A stretch of 64,000 nucleotides of DNA. It comes from Psychrobacter jeotgali (GTDB taxonomy: Bacteria > Pseudomonadota > Gammaproteobacteria > Pseudomonadales > Moraxellaceae). Of the stretch, positions 16,784 through 26,773 are shown piece after piece (position 1 is the first letter of the stretch; each line of letters starts with the position of its first letter). Both the position numbers and the translations under genes were made by a program. The notes beneath the pieces are model-generated. The model worked only from the letters and a program-made list of their open reading frames with translations. It searched no databases and was not told the DNA's origin. The stretch spans positions 1,612,001 through 1,676,000 of the forward strand of contig NZ_CAJHAF010000001.1 of assembly GCF_904846315.1 (NCBI RefSeq). Direction: 5' to 3'.

Positions 16784-18190
16784 TTACCTAGATTCACTTG
16801 TTTGACTGCTATTAGCAGGACTAATGGTCACTCCGGTAAAGCCGAATATGATCGTTAAGAATAAAGATAAATAGCAGAAAAACGCATAAGGCAGATAATC
16901 AAGCACCGGCACGCCTAGCGCTTGGCTAATAAAGACACCGCAGACACTCCAAGGGACTAATGGATTTATAACCGTACCGGCGTCTTCGATAGTACGAGAT
17001 AAGTTTTTGGGATGTAAGTTCAAACGCTCAAAGGTTGAACGAAAAGCGGTGCCCGATATCAAGATGCTTAAGTATTGTTCACCGATGAGCACGTTGATAC
17101 TGAGCGCAGACATAGCAGCCGCAAAAATAGCCCGTCCTGAGCTGGTCAAGCTGTCTTTGATACCGGCTAATAAGGCCGGCAAAATACCTAACGCCCTTAG
17201 CAATCCGCCTAAACTAAGCGCCAATATCACAATCGTTTGAGTAAAAAACATACTTTGCATGCCGCCGCGAGACAGGACGCCACCGATCTCCCCTAAATCT
17301 AGCGATTCAGCTGGGGCGTAACCGGCAAAGAAATAACCACCCAGTTGTTCAATGGATGGTGAGCTATGCAAATAAGTAATGATTAAGGCACTAATGATAG
17401 TAGCTATAATGGTATAAATAGCATTAACTCGAAATACAGCCAGTCCCACCAGCACTAAAAAAGGCAGAGCCGCATAACTATGCACCAAGCCGCTATCAAT
17501 CAATTGCGCTTGTAATACGGTAACTTGGCTTAGATCAGCGCTTACCGTTTGTCCGGAGAAAAACCAAAATAGCACCACGGTTAGCAGCCATGCAGGGACG
17601 GTGGTGTACATCATATTACGTATATGAGCAAATAAGTCGATGCCCACCACCGATGAGGCAATAGTACAAGTGTCTGACAAGGGCGACATCTTATCACCAA
17701 AGAATGCCCCTGATACCACCGCACCCGCAGCGATAGCCACATTGGCATCAAAAGCATGACTCATACCGATGAAAGCGACCCCCAAAGTCGCCGCGGTAGT
17801 CAAACTACTGCCGAGAGCAATCCCAATAATAGAGGTCAATACAAAGGCTGAGATATAATAAAACTCAGGAGATATCAGCTCAAAACCAAAATACATAAGC
17901 GTCGGTATAGCGCCCGACATCATCAAAGCGGCAATCATAAGACCAATAAAGAAGAACAGATATATCGCCCCAATCCCGCTCATGACCCCAGCTGCCATTT
18001 GCGCCTGCATATCATCAAAGCTAAGTCTCCTAAATAGACCGATGGCCAGTAACACACAGATAGCTAGTAGCAGTGACAGATGAGGCACCCAGCCAAAGCC
18101 AATCATAGTAACGCCCATAATGGCAATAACTACAGCGGAGATAAGGAACGCCAGCTTGGGTGAGAATTGAGTTAGGATTTTTGGAGGCAT
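16784..18190 (-). CDS. nhaC: Na+/H+ antiporter NhaC
   Basis: A 468-residue polytopic membrane protein with about eleven or twelve hydrophobic segments. Segments such as GSSLTTAATLGVAFIGMS, GAFFGDKMSPLSDTCTIASSVVGIDLF and EDAGTVINPLVPWSVCGVF are characteristic of the NhaC family, including the conserved Asp/Ser-rich motif in the GDKMSPLSDT segment. It would export Na+ (or another monovalent cation) in exchange for protons across the inner membrane. With the NhaP2-like gene at the left edge, the window holds two cation/proton antiporters, in keeping with a salt-tolerant organism. It appears monocistronic. Confidence 0.9.
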   Translation of the reverse strand: MPPKILTQFSPKLAFLISAVVIAIMGVTMIGFGWVPHLSLLLAICVLLAIGLFRRLSFDDMQAQMAAGVMSGIGAIYLFFFIGLMIAALMMSGAIPTLMYFGFELISPEFYYISAFVLTSIIGIALGSSLTTAATLGVAFIGMSHAFDANVAIAAGAVVSGAFFGDKMSPLSDTCTIASSVVGIDLFAHIRNMMYTTVPAWLLTVVLFWFFSGQTVSADLSQVTVLQAQLIDSGLVHSYAALPFLVLVGLAVFRVNAIYTIIATIISALIITYLHSSPSIEQLGGYFFAGYAPAESLDLGEIGGVLSRGGMQSMFFTQTIVILALSLGGLLRALGILPALLAGIKDSLTSSGRAIFAAAMSALSINVLIGEQYLSILISGTAFRSTFERLNLHPKNLSRTIEDAGTVINPLVPWSVCGVFISQALGVPVLDYLPYAFFCYLSLFLTIIFGFTGVTISPANSSQTSESR

Positions 18191-18538
18191 AAGACGTCCT
18201 CAGATTGCCGATCGAGTTTAATATTAGGTGGGCTTAGAATACACAAATTTAAGGCGTAACTTTACTAGCTTTTGTCCCATTGGGCTAGCTTCATTATTTA
18301 CTCGACAGGCTACCTTACTATCGGAGTTTCTCAGGCTATTCTAGTTTATAAATGCCACTCCCAGCTTTGCATAAGCTGTTATAGGTGAGGTTTTTATAAG
18401 AATAATTGCTCTTGTCTAAGACGATTTCATACTGCGGTAGCCTTAATAGTCTTATCCGCATCAATCTAACGTTGAGTTAATCGACAATCTAGTTTATGAT
18501 TTTTGTCGGCTTTATCTTATCTCTATTAAGGAAACGAC
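18191..18538. other. Intergenic region between nhaC and the aminotransferase gene
   Basis: A 348-bp divergent spacer that must hold the promoters of both flanking genes. An AAGGAA ribosome site sits just before the aminotransferase ATG. I see no convincing palindrome, hairpin terminator or small gene. Confidence 0.5.
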
Positions 18539-19735
18539 ATGTTTACCCGTATCGACTATTATGCTGGCGACCCCATCTTAGGCTTGATGGACAAGTTTGC
18601 GGCGAATACCAACCCCCGTAAGGTCAACTTAGGCGTGGGGGTCTATTATGACGAAAACGGCAAATTGCCGGTACTTGAGTGTGTTAAAGAGGCGGAACAG
18701 CGTATCGCCAATCCCATCTCCCCTCGCCCTTATCTGCCGATGGAAGGGTTAGCCGGACACCGTAAAGGCTGTCAGGAGCTGTTATTTGGCAGAGACGCCC
18801 AAATCCTCAAAGACGGATTAGTCGCTACTATTGCTACGATCGGCGGCTCTGGCGCCTTAAAAATCGGCGCTGAATTTATCAATCAATGGTTTCCTCACGC
18901 TAAATGCTACGTCAGCGACCCGACATGGGGCAATCATATTGCTATCTTTGAGGGCAGTAACGTTGAAGTGGGCAAATACCCCTACTATGATAAAGCCACT
19001 GGCGGTATCAAGTTCGATGAAATGATTGCCTTTTTTGATACTTTAAATAAAGACGATATAATACTACTGCACCCCTGCTGTCACAACCCAACGGGCGTAG
19101 ACTTGACTAAGGAGCAATGGGATACGGTACTCACAGTCATTCAAAAGCGAGGGCTGATTCCATTTATGGATATTGCCTATCAAGGCTTTGGCGAAGACAT
19201 GGATAGCGACGCTTATGCTATCCGTAAAGCGGTTGATATGGGTCTGCCATTATTTGTCAGCAACTCATTTTCTAAGAACTTATCATTATATGGTGAGCGT
19301 GTTGGCGGTCTATCGGTGGTTTGTGCTACTGCTGATGAAGCCAAGAGAGTCTTTGGTCAATTGATCTTTGGCGTGCGCCGTATTTACTCAAGCCCGCCGA
19401 CTCATGGCGGACGAGTAGTTGATATCGTTATGAATGACGAGGCGCTACATGAGCAGTGGATTAGTGAGGTCTACTCCATGCGTGATCGTATTAAATCGAT
19501 GCGCCTAAAGCTAAAGTCGGTACTAGAAGCCAAAATCCCTGAGCGTAACTTTGATTACCTGACTAAGCAAAATGGCATGTTTAGCTTTACCGGGCTGACT
19601 CCGGAGCAAGTCGAGCGTTTACAAAGCGAGTTCGGTATCTATATGGTCTCCAATTCACGCTTATGTGTGGCAGGATTAAATACCAGTAACGTCGATTATG
19701 TTGCTAATGCGATGGCCGAGGTGTTAAAAGCTTAG
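18539..19735 (+). CDS. Aromatic amino acid/aspartate aminotransferase (TyrB/AspC family)
   Basis: A 398-residue PLP-dependent class I aminotransferase of family Ia. It has VNLGVGVYYDENGKLPVL near the N-terminus, LHPCCHNPTGVDLT (the Asn-Pro-Thr-Gly loop), DIAYQGFG (Asp for the pyridine nitrogen), SNSFSKNLSLYGERVG with the Schiff-base Lys, and a C-terminal NSRLCVAGL carrying the carboxylate-binding Arg. It transfers amino groups between aspartate or aromatic amino acids and 2-oxoglutarate in the cytoplasm. AspC and TyrB are hard to separate by eye, so no symbol is given. Single gene with a strong terminator downstream. Confidence 0.93.
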   Translation: MFTRIDYYAGDPILGLMDKFAANTNPRKVNLGVGVYYDENGKLPVLECVKEAEQRIANPISPRPYLPMEGLAGHRKGCQELLFGRDAQILKDGLVATIATIGGSGALKIGAEFINQWFPHAKCYVSDPTWGNHIAIFEGSNVEVGKYPYYDKATGGIKFDEMIAFFDTLNKDDIILLHPCCHNPTGVDLTKEQWDTVLTVIQKRGLIPFMDIAYQGFGEDMDSDAYAIRKAVDMGLPLFVSNSFSKNLSLYGERVGGLSVVCATADEAKRVFGQLIFGVRRIYSSPPTHGGRVVDIVMNDEALHEQWISEVYSMRDRIKSMRLKLKSVLEAKIPERNFDYLTKQNGMFSFTGLTPEQVERLQSEFGIYMVSNSRLCVAGLNTSNVDYVANAMAEVLKA

Positions 19736-19784
19736 CTTTATTAAAAGTTGTTCAATTTACTTATTATATCTAACAAATATATCT

Positions 19785-19821
19785 AAAAAAACGCTGCTCT
19801 TAAAAAGGGGCAGCGTTTTTT
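19785..19821 (+). terminator. Rho-independent terminator of the aminotransferase gene
   Basis: AAAAAACGCTGC pairs with GCAGCGTTTTTT around a loop of about 13 nt, and a T-run follows. It lies about 50 bp after the aminotransferase stop codon. Confidence 0.85.
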
Positions 19822-19996
19822 ATTTAAGGAGTATTAAATATTCACCAATAGCTTCGGTCAATATAAGGACTAACGTTACACACGCCCTAGCCAATAAACG
19901 CTCTATTAGTATATAGTTAAACACAGGCTATATTTTCTATACAGCCAAGGTAATCTAATTTTTTTATTTTGTCTCAATTTATTAAGGTAGCTAACT

Positions 19997-20464
19997 ATGA
20001 AACGCGCTAAGCAATTACAACCTTTATCTCGTCAACACCACCTTGGTCTTAACTTGTCTCGCCATGCCAAAGAATGTGTGGATGAGCCTAAAGAGATCAG
20101 CAAGCATTGGCATAATCTTACCTCTTATATCAACGACATGAGCCAGCATTTCCAAATCGAAGATGACCTTATTGGCGCAGCTTTACTGCCTTACAAGGAA
20201 TCCCAACCTGAAGTAGCTACCGCTATTAATACGCTTGATGAGCAACATAAATCTATGTACAAGCTTATTGAAGAAACCAAAAATGATAGTAAAAACATAA
20301 CGGTCGACCAAGTCAAACAACTGGGTCATTTATTATATGATCATATTCGCTTTGAAGAGCGCGAGCTATATCCTCTTACTGAAAAGTATCTTACAGAAGC
20401 TGAGCTAGATGCTATCTACGCTGCTAGTCCTGAGCATATAAAGCGTGTAGATGAAGGACGTTAA
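19997..20464 (+). CDS. Hemerythrin-like domain protein
   Basis: A 155-residue four-helix protein with the metal-ligand spacing of hemerythrin-like domains: SRQHHLGLNLSRHAKE, HFQIEDDLI, LDEQHKSMYKLIEE and DHIRFEERELYPL. Such domains bind a di-iron centre and take part in O2, NO or iron handling; some (RIC/YtfE) repair NO-damaged iron-sulfur clusters, but the N-terminal Cys domain of RIC is absent. Its position just before nirK makes an NO-linked role plausible, although no NsrR-like box is visible immediately upstream of its own start. Confidence 0.8.
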   Translation: MKRAKQLQPLSRQHHLGLNLSRHAKECVDEPKEISKHWHNLTSYINDMSQHFQIEDDLIGAALLPYKESQPEVATAINTLDEQHKSMYKLIEETKNDSKNITVDQVKQLGHLLYDHIRFEERELYPLTEKYLTEAELDAIYAASPEHIKRVDEGR

Positions 20465-20613
20465 ACGACACCACTTTTGAGTATTATATAGCCTCATTTG
20501 TACTTGACTATCTTCAATTAAAAGCATATCCATGCTTTGCAGAATACATTTTTATATGACTCACTAGTCTCATACTAGACAGAAATATGTCAGCAATAAG
20601 TAGTGTCATTAAT

Positions 20614-20636
20614 AACATTCATTTATAATGAATGTT
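20614..20636. promoter_or_regulatory. NsrR-like palindrome upstream of nirK
   Basis: A perfect 23-bp palindrome made of the half-site AACATTCATTT and its complement around one central base. Length and base pattern match the AANATGNATTT-type operator of the NO sensor NsrR. It ends 81 bp before the nirK ATG. Sister copies lie before norZ and hmp. Confidence 0.7.
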
Positions 20637-20717
20637 ATAAGACCTACTGGCATCAGGGGTATAAATTCATTGCTCTTTGGTAGGTGTTATTACTTAATAC
20701 ACTTCGAGGAGAATTTT

Positions 20718-22250
20718 ATGATTTTATTTAAATCCAGTGCTAAAGCGCATAAATCACCTTTAGTCTATTCACCTTTAGCTTTGGCTTGCATGTTAGCCCT
20801 TGGTACTCTAACTCTAGCGGGCTGCGATAAATCGAACACAGAATCTATTGCCACTAGCAATGATATTCCAGCAACTAGCCAGCAGGCCGCAGAAGCTGAC
20901 AATGTGGACCAAGGAGAGCTGCCTGTTATCGACGCCGTGCTGACCTCTGCTCCTAAAGTCCCGCCTCCTATCGATCGTGACTATCCAGCTAAGGTAGTGG
21001 TAAAAATGGAAACGGTCGAAAAAGTGATGCGCTTGTCTGATGGCGTAGATTATAATTTCTGGACATTTGATGGCACAGTACCTGGTAGCTTTATTCGTAT
21101 TCGTGAAGGCGATGAAGTAGAGTTTCATTTATCGAATCACCCCGATTCAAAAATGCCACATAATATTGATTTGCATGCGGTGACGGGACCCGGCGGCGGC
21201 GCAGCGTCATCACTCACCTCCCCAGGGCATACCTCACAGTTTAGTTTCCAAGCTCTAAACCCAGGCTTATATGTCTATCACTGTGCTACAGCGCCAGTGG
21301 GTATGCATATTGCTAATGGCATGTATGGTTTAATACTGGTTGAACCTAAAGAAGGCCTGCCAAAAGTCGATCACGAATATTATGTCATGCAAGGTGACTT
21401 TTATACTAAAGGTGGTTATGGCGAGCAAGGACTACAGCCATTTGATATGGATAAAGCCATCGCCGAGAATCCAGACTATGTAGTATTCAATGGCTCAGTA
21501 GGCGCTCTCACCGGTGATAATGCGCTAAAAGCCAATGTCGGTGAAACCGTACGCTTATTTGTAGGTAATGGAGGACCGAACTTAGTGTCTTCATTCCATG
21601 CCATCGGTGAAATCTTTGATAAAGTCAATACCGAAGCTGGCACGTCAGAGAACCATAATGTTCAAACTACCCTGGTTCCAGCAGGCGGCGCGGCGATTGC
21701 GGAGTTTAAGGTTGAAGTACCGGGCGAAGTTGTCTTGGTCGATCACTCTATTTTCCGTGCCTTTAATAAAGGAGCGCTCGGAATATTAAAAGTAGAAGGT
21801 CAAGAGAATAAGCGGATCTACTCTGGCAAAACTAGCGAGCGTGTCTACCTCCCCGAAGGCTCAGTAAAACAAACCATTCCAAAAAGTGCCAGCGCCCCTG
21901 CTCCACAACAAATCGCGGCCACTAAACAGGAACGTATCGATACCGGTAAAGCGGTCTATGATAATAACTGCGCAGCTTGCCATCAGCCTAACGGTCTTGG
22001 CGTTCCTAAAGCTTTTCCGCCACTGGCCAAGTCCGATTATCTAAACCAAGATCCAAACCGTGCTATCAAGACGGTTATTCAGGGCTTGAATGGTAAAGTC
22101 ACTGTCAATGGTGAGGTTTATGACAGCATCATGCCAGCGGTAGCTTTAGACGACGAAGGGGTAGCAAATGTCTTGACTTATGTCTTCAATAGCTGGGGCA
22201 ATAATGGTACGGAGGTAACTCCCGAGCAGGTTAAAGCGGCTCGTAAGTAA
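20718..22250 (+). CDS. nirK: Copper nitrite reductase NirK with fused C-terminal cytochrome c
   Basis: I choose the ATG at 20718 (510 residues), preceded by CGAGGAG and followed at once by a signal peptide ending in the lipobox LAGC; the in-frame codon at 20628 lies in the promoter. The protein is therefore a probable lipoprotein like AniA. Two cupredoxin domains hold all copper ligands: [35 protein letters not shown] (His, Cys, His, Met), [11 protein letters not shown] and [12 protein letters not shown] Pro/Ala linker leads to a C-terminal c-type cytochrome with CAACH and a distal Met (SIMPAVAL). It reduces nitrite to NO in the periplasm, and the fused heme domain probably feeds electrons to the type 1 copper. 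nirV and a Sco gene follow. Confidence 0.96.
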   Translation: MILFKSSAKAHKSPLVYSPLALACMLALGTLTLAGCDKSNTESIATSNDIPATSQQAAEADNVDQGELPVIDAVLTSAPKVPPPIDRDYPAKVVVKMETVEKVMRLSDGVDYNFWTFDGTVPGSFIRIREGDEVEFHLSNHPDSKMPHNIDLHAVTGPGGGAASSLTSPGHTSQFSFQALNPGLYVYHCATAPVGMHIANGMYGLILVEPKEGLPKVDHEYYVMQGDFYTKGGYGEQGLQPFDMDKAIAENPDYVVFNGSVGALTGDNALKANVGETVRLFVGNGGPNLVSSFHAIGEIFDKVNTEAGTSENHNVQTTLVPAGGAAIAEFKVEVPGEVVLVDHSIFRAFNKGALGILKVEGQENKRIYSGKTSERVYLPEGSVKQTIPKSASAPAPQQIAATKQERIDTGKAVYDNNCAACHQPNGLGVPKAFPPLAKSDYLNQDPNRAIKTVIQGLNGKVTVNGEVYDSIMPAVALDDEGVANVLTYVFNSWGNNGTEVTPEQVKAARK

Positions 22251-22315
22251 AAAGGTTAATTTTAGCTGGACTTTATAGCAAACCACGTAGAGAAAAGGCT
22301 AAAGATATAACCATC

Positions 22316-22375
22316 AAAAGCTGTACGTAACTATAACGGCTTGAAGGTCCAGCGTTATTACAGCGTACAGCTTTT
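22316..22375 (+). terminator. Long hairpin downstream of nirK
   Basis: The 12-nt arms AAAAGCTGTACG (22316-22327) and CGTACAGCTTTT (22364-22375) pair perfectly, with further pairing inside (TATAACG with CGTTATTA). It sits between nirK and nirV and may limit read-through or protect the nirK mRNA 3' end. Confidence 0.6.
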
Positions 22376-22476
22376 CTACTATTAGCTTGATTATTATAAG
22401 CTTTAAGTTGAGACCTTTTTATAGCTTCATCTGAACCCTCTAGCTATAAAAAGGTAAATCGAGTCAAGGAGGAACC

Positions 22477-23298
22477 ATGTTATATAGCCAAACTCGTCCT
22501 TTGTTGATTGCGCTCGCTTTGGTTACTCTAGGTGTGAGCATAGAGTTAATCAGCGATTTTGACCTGATGGTTAAGACTGCACAGGCCAAAGAGCTACCTA
22601 TAAAGGCCGGCACTTATCGTCCTCTATATTTAAGTAAAAACTCACCTTTAGTCAAAGTAGATAGCTTTGAGATAGATGAGCTTCCAGTCACCAACATACA
22701 ATTTTATAAATTCTTAAAGAGCCATCCTCAGCTCAAAAAACAGACCATTGCATCTATCTTTGCAGACTCAGGCTATCTTAAGCATTGGCTAAAAGCGAAG
22801 AATGGCTATGTGCCCAAAGTGGCTGATTTTCAAAAGCCGGTAGTCAATGTGTCATGGTATGCAGCCAATCAATATTGCCGCTCTGAAGACAAACATCTAC
22901 CCACGGTTGAACAGTGGGAGTACGTCGGTCAAGCTTCTACTACTCAAAAAAACGGTAGTCTAGAGCAAGGATATAATCAGCGCATACTAGAATGGTATAG
23001 CAAATCAACAGGCAGCAATAATGAGCTAGCCACTGTGGGACAAAGCCCAGCTAACTATTGGGGGGTAAAAGATATGCATGGCCTAATTTGGGAATGGACA
23101 GAGAATTTCAATAACGCCCTAGTTACGGGAGAATCGCGCTCGGACAGCAACCTTAATCAAAACATGTTTTGTGGCTCAGGAGCTGTAGGTGCAGTAGATC
23201 CTAGTGATTACGCTGCTTTTATGCGCTATGGGTTTCGTTCAAGCTTAGAAGCTAAATATACGGTAAGTAGCCTAGGATTCCGTTGTGCTAAAGGCTAA
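22477..23298 (+). CDS. nirV: NirV-like formylglycine-generating-enzyme family protein
   Basis: A 273-residue SUMF1/FGE-sulfatase domain protein. A hydrophobic signal segment ends near AQAKE, suggesting export. The domain is recognisable from FEIDELPVTNIQFYKFL, PVVNVSWYAANQYCRSEDKHLPTVEQWEYVG, DMHGLIWEWTENF and the final SLGFRCAKG. NirV proteins are commonly encoded next to nirK and are thought to assist its maturation, but their reaction is not settled; here the link to nirK rests on position and family. A strong GGAGG site precedes the ATG. Confidence 0.85.
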   Translation: MLYSQTRPLLIALALVTLGVSIELISDFDLMVKTAQAKELPIKAGTYRPLYLSKNSPLVKVDSFEIDELPVTNIQFYKFLKSHPQLKKQTIASIFADSGYLKHWLKAKNGYVPKVADFQKPVVNVSWYAANQYCRSEDKHLPTVEQWEYVGQASTTQKNGSLEQGYNQRILEWYSKSTGSNNELATVGQSPANYWGVKDMHGLIWEWTENFNNALVTGESRSDSNLNQNMFCGSGAVGAVDPSDYAAFMRYGFRSSLEAKYTVSSLGFRCAKG

Positions 23299-23397
23299 TT
23301 ACTCTTCTTCATGAATAACAGTAATTCTGAATAACGATAAGTATCCGCCACTTTTACACTTACTTGTTATTTTATTGATCATAAAAAGGAAACCATC

Positions 23398-24147
23398 ATG
23401 AAACTCTCAAATAATAGCTCCTCAACCAATAGCTCCTCAAAAACATTCCTATCATTAAATTTATTAAAAGTAGCGGTTGCTAGCGCCTTATCTCTGACCT
23501 TACTAGGCTGCAATAGCCCTGAATCAAGGTCAGACACCACTGAGCAGACTACCACTAGTGCCTCAGATGCTCACCAAAACATGAATCATAGCAATAGTGA
23601 TAGCGCCATGGCGCACAATAATATGAACCCAACTGAACCTGCTGAAGCTCTTGGACAGGATTATTCCATTTACCAAGTCGGTGGTGATTGGATCGATCAA
23701 AATAGTAAGGCGCTGACTCTCGACCAATTGAAGGGCAAAAACCAAGTCGTGGTTATGGCTTATACTAGCTGCCAACATACTTGTCCTATTTTAGTTCGCT
23801 CGATGAAACAAATACATGACGAGATGACCCCAAGCGCTCGCGCGCAGACCGAGTTTGTATTAGCCACTCTAGATACCGAACGCGATACACCAGCCGTCAT
23901 GGCAAACTATGCCCAGTATAATGATTTAGGCGATAACTGGCACCTCATTCGTAGTGATGAAGCTAGTACCCGGATGTTAGCCAATACTCTGAATATTAAG
24001 TATCAGTTTGCTGATAATGGCGATATCAATCACTCTAATTTAATCTCTATACTAGATAAAGAAGGTCGGCTGGTTGCTCAAGGTGTTGGTATAGCAGATT
24101 CAGGCATTAAACCACTGATTGAGTACTTAAACACCCATAGTGAATAG
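23398..24147 (+). CDS. SCO1/SenC-family copper chaperone lipoprotein
   Basis: A 249-residue protein with an N-terminal signal ending in the lipobox LLGC (Cys near residue 38). A His/Met-rich linker (HQNMNHSNSDSAMAHNNMN) that could bind copper follows. The thioredoxin-like Sco domain has TSCQHTCPI (the CxxxC copper/redox pair) and a distal His in INHSNLISIL. Sco proteins deliver copper to CuA oxidases or keep target thiols reduced. Because it follows nirK and nirV, a role in loading copper into NirK is likelier here than CuA assembly, though unproven. Confidence 0.88.
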   Translation: MKLSNNSSSTNSSSKTFLSLNLLKVAVASALSLTLLGCNSPESRSDTTEQTTTSASDAHQNMNHSNSDSAMAHNNMNPTEPAEALGQDYSIYQVGGDWIDQNSKALTLDQLKGKNQVVVMAYTSCQHTCPILVRSMKQIHDEMTPSARAQTEFVLATLDTERDTPAVMANYAQYNDLGDNWHLIRSDEASTRMLANTLNIKYQFADNGDINHSNLISILDKEGRLVAQGVGIADSGIKPLIEYLNTHSE

Positions 24148-24206
24148 CTTTATTTTCGTCAACTCCTAACCCTGATTATCAATAAATGCTTTAATTTCAA
24201 TCAAAA

Positions 24207-24236
24207 AACCAGCCCTGCTAATTAGCAGGGCTGGTT
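24207..24236. terminator. Bidirectional terminator between the Sco gene and norZ
   Basis: A perfect 30-bp palindrome (AACCAGCCCTGCTA and its complement) flanked by A-rich sequence on the left and T-rich on the right. It lies between two converging genes and should stop both transcripts. Confidence 0.9.
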
Positions 24237-24264
24237 TTTATCTCAAGCTTTATATCATTTTTGA

Positions 24265-26541
24265 CTAATCATTTACTGGTTTTTCAGGATGATAGTTTGA
24301 ATGCGAAGGCTTAGCAAAGGTAAGTTTAACCACTTGCCATGCCACACTGAGCGCACCGATAATAAAGATTACATCTGCAAAGGTGCGAATCCAGCGTAAA
24401 GTCTGCAAGAAGTCTTGTTGCAAGAAACCTTCACTACGAGCATACCACAAACCTTCAGTCATCGAAGCGTACGCTTGGTATATACCGATGGGCAGCAGAC
24501 TGGTTGCAATCATCAGTACTAAGCCTAGGTTTAATGCCCAAAACCCTGTTTTCATGAGTTTTTCATTAAAAATATAATCTGGGCGAATATAACGCATCAC
24601 TAACATTACAAAACCAATCGCTAAGAATCCGTAAACCCCAAACAAGGCCGCATGCGAGTGCACAGCGGTGGTATTTAACCCTTGTAGATAGAATAACGAT
24701 ACCGGCGGGTTAATCATAAAGCCGAATACCCCAGCCCCAACCAGATTCCAGAAGGCTACCGCTACGAAATACATAATAGGCCATTTTAGCTTTTTCATCC
24801 AAGGTGATTGATGCTGCATGGACCAATGCTCATAGCCTTCATATCCCAAGACCACTAACGGCACTACTTCTAAAGCACTGAACGAAGAACCGATAGCCAT
24901 AATAGGCGTTGTCGTACCTGAATAGTATAAATGATGGAAAGTGCCTGGCACCCCGCCCACTAAGAACAGGGCTGCAGAAGCGATGGTAGAGGCAGTAGCG
25001 ATCTTTTTATTTACCAGACCTAAGTTAAAGAAAATGAAAGCTAGCGATGCAGTAGCGAATACTTCAAAGAACCCTTCTACCCATAAATGCACCACCCACC
25101 AGCGCCAGTATTCCATAATCGTTAGATGAGTACGTTCCCCGTAGAATAGACCACTACCGTAGAATAAGCCCACGCAAACTACTGAAGCAAAGAAGATGGC
25201 TAATAAGTTGTTATCCCCTTTATTCTTGAACGCGGGCAGAATAGCACGACTCATTAATACCAACCAAAAAAGGATACCTACCCACTTTAGAATCTGCCAA
25301 AAACGACCTAAATCAACAAACTCATAGCCTTGGTGACCAAACCAAAAGTTGTATTGAGCTGGCATAATATCGGCTAAAGAGAAATACTGTCCTGCAAACG
25401 AGCCCACAGTCACTATAATCAAAGCTACCCAAAGGATATCTACACCCAGTTTTTGATACTTAGGATCTTGCCCGCCATTAATTACCGGTGCTAAGTATAA
25501 TCCTGCCATTAAAAAGGCAGTGGCAATCCAAAATAATGCCGCCTGGATATGCCAAGTACGTACTAATGCATAAGGAAAGAAGTCAGATACCGGCAGTCCA
25601 TAAAACTCTTGACCTTCAACCGTATAATGGGCGACAAAACCGCCTATAAATACCTGAAAAACAAATAAAGCCACTACCAAAAAACCATACTTAGCGAGGG
25701 CTTTTTGTGAAGGCGTTAGTGCCACTTTAGTTAAAGGGTCGACATCAGGCGTTATCACTTTAACTTCGGTGTCTTCTGCCCGTAAGAATGCCCAGCCCCA
25801 AATCAAGAAGCCTACCCCAGCAATCAAAAAGACAATACTGGCGATGGACCACATAATATTTTCGGTCGTTGGGACGTTATCAATAAGCGGCTCATGCGGC
25901 CAGTTATTAGTATAAGTGGCATCGGTGCCGGGACGTTCAGCCGAAGCAAGCCAAGTCGTCCAGAAAAAGAAATTCGTTAGTTTTTGTCTATCTTTAATAT
26001 CAGTGATGGTGTTGTTCTTCATTGCAAAGCTTTCACGCGAGGTTTGCAGTGCAGGGTCATCACCATACAAGCTTATATAATAAGGGGCGACTTCATTGAT
26101 AGCCGCTATTCTAGTATCAGATAAGACTACTTGATTATTTTCCTCAAGCACACTACCACGATACTCTTTTTTAAGCTGTGCATTTAACACCGCTTTTTGA
26201 TCATCAGAGGCACTTTCATAATCGGTGCCGTAGAGTGTTTGCGCTTTGATATCGAGCCAAGCTACTAGCTCTCTATGGAGCCAATCAGCGGTCCAGTCAG
26301 GAGCCTGATAAGCACCGTGACCTAATACCGAACCCAGCTGCTGGCCCCCAGTGCGTTGCCAAGCCGACTGGCCATCCAAAACATCTTCTTTGGAAAATAA
26401 AACCTGACCACTGCTATCGACATACTGCTCAGGTATCGGCGGCGCAGTGCGGTAAATCTCAACCCCACCCCAGCCTAATAAAAAGAAGGTTACCGCCAAT
26501 ATAGCGATTAAGCCGAACCAATACTTCTTGTACTCACCCAT
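24265..26541 (-). CDS. norZ: Quinol-dependent nitric oxide reductase (qNor/NorZ)
   Basis: A 758-residue single-subunit NO reductase. The N-terminal extension, with one membrane anchor and a large periplasmic domain (GQSAWQRTGGQQLGSVLGHGAYQAPDWTADWLHRE), is typical of qNor and replaces the separate NorC subunit. The catalytic part is a heme-copper-oxidase-like core with about twelve helices; visible histidine motifs include RTWHIQAALFW, VVHLWVEGFFEVFAT, GTFHHLYYSG and TAVHSHAALFGVYG. It reduces two NO to N2O at the heme b3/non-heme iron site, using quinol. GAGGAGAG precedes the ATG, and an NsrR-like box lies 37 bp upstream. It detoxifies or respires the NO made by NirK. Confidence 0.96.
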   Translation of the reverse strand: MGEYKKYWFGLIAILAVTFFLLGWGGVEIYRTAPPIPEQYVDSSGQVLFSKEDVLDGQSAWQRTGGQQLGSVLGHGAYQAPDWTADWLHRELVAWLDIKAQTLYGTDYESASDDQKAVLNAQLKKEYRGSVLEENNQVVLSDTRIAAINEVAPYYISLYGDDPALQTSRESFAMKNNTITDIKDRQKLTNFFFWTTWLASAERPGTDATYTNNWPHEPLIDNVPTTENIMWSIASIVFLIAGVGFLIWGWAFLRAEDTEVKVITPDVDPLTKVALTPSQKALAKYGFLVVALFVFQVFIGGFVAHYTVEGQEFYGLPVSDFFPYALVRTWHIQAALFWIATAFLMAGLYLAPVINGGQDPKYQKLGVDILWVALIIVTVGSFAGQYFSLADIMPAQYNFWFGHQGYEFVDLGRFWQILKWVGILFWLVLMSRAILPAFKNKGDNNLLAIFFASVVCVGLFYGSGLFYGERTHLTIMEYWRWWVVHLWVEGFFEVFATASLAFIFFNLGLVNKKIATASTIASAALFLVGGVPGTFHHLYYSGTTTPIMAIGSSFSALEVVPLVVLGYEGYEHWSMQHQSPWMKKLKWPIMYFVAVAFWNLVGAGVFGFMINPPVSLFYLQGLNTTAVHSHAALFGVYGFLAIGFVMLVMRYIRPDYIFNEKLMKTGFWALNLGLVLMIATSLLPIGIYQAYASMTEGLWYARSEGFLQQDFLQTLRWIRTFADVIFIIGALSVAWQVVKLTFAKPSHSNYHPEKPVND

Positions 26542-26577
26542 ATCTCTCTCCTCTTAACTAATGGGTTAAATACCTCA

Positions 26578-26600
26578 AACATGTATATAAAATGAATGTT
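26578..26600. promoter_or_regulatory. NsrR-like box at the norZ promoter
   Basis: A 23-bp near-palindrome. Its right half is identical to that of the nirK box and the left half (AACATGTATAT) differs from the perfect half-site at three bases. It sits 37 bp upstream of the norZ ATG, a position suited to repression. Confidence 0.6.
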
Positions 26601-26773
26601 TAAGGGTACTAGAGTGCTCTAAATATTAAAACTTTACATCAATAATGATCAGTAACAAAAACGGCTTATCGCATAAATCATTATCAATAATTTGCCATAG
26701 AAATTATTTTTAAGTTAAAAATGGCTTTCTCTCAAAGTCTAGAACCTGCTTATTTCAAAAGCGATTTTATTAT

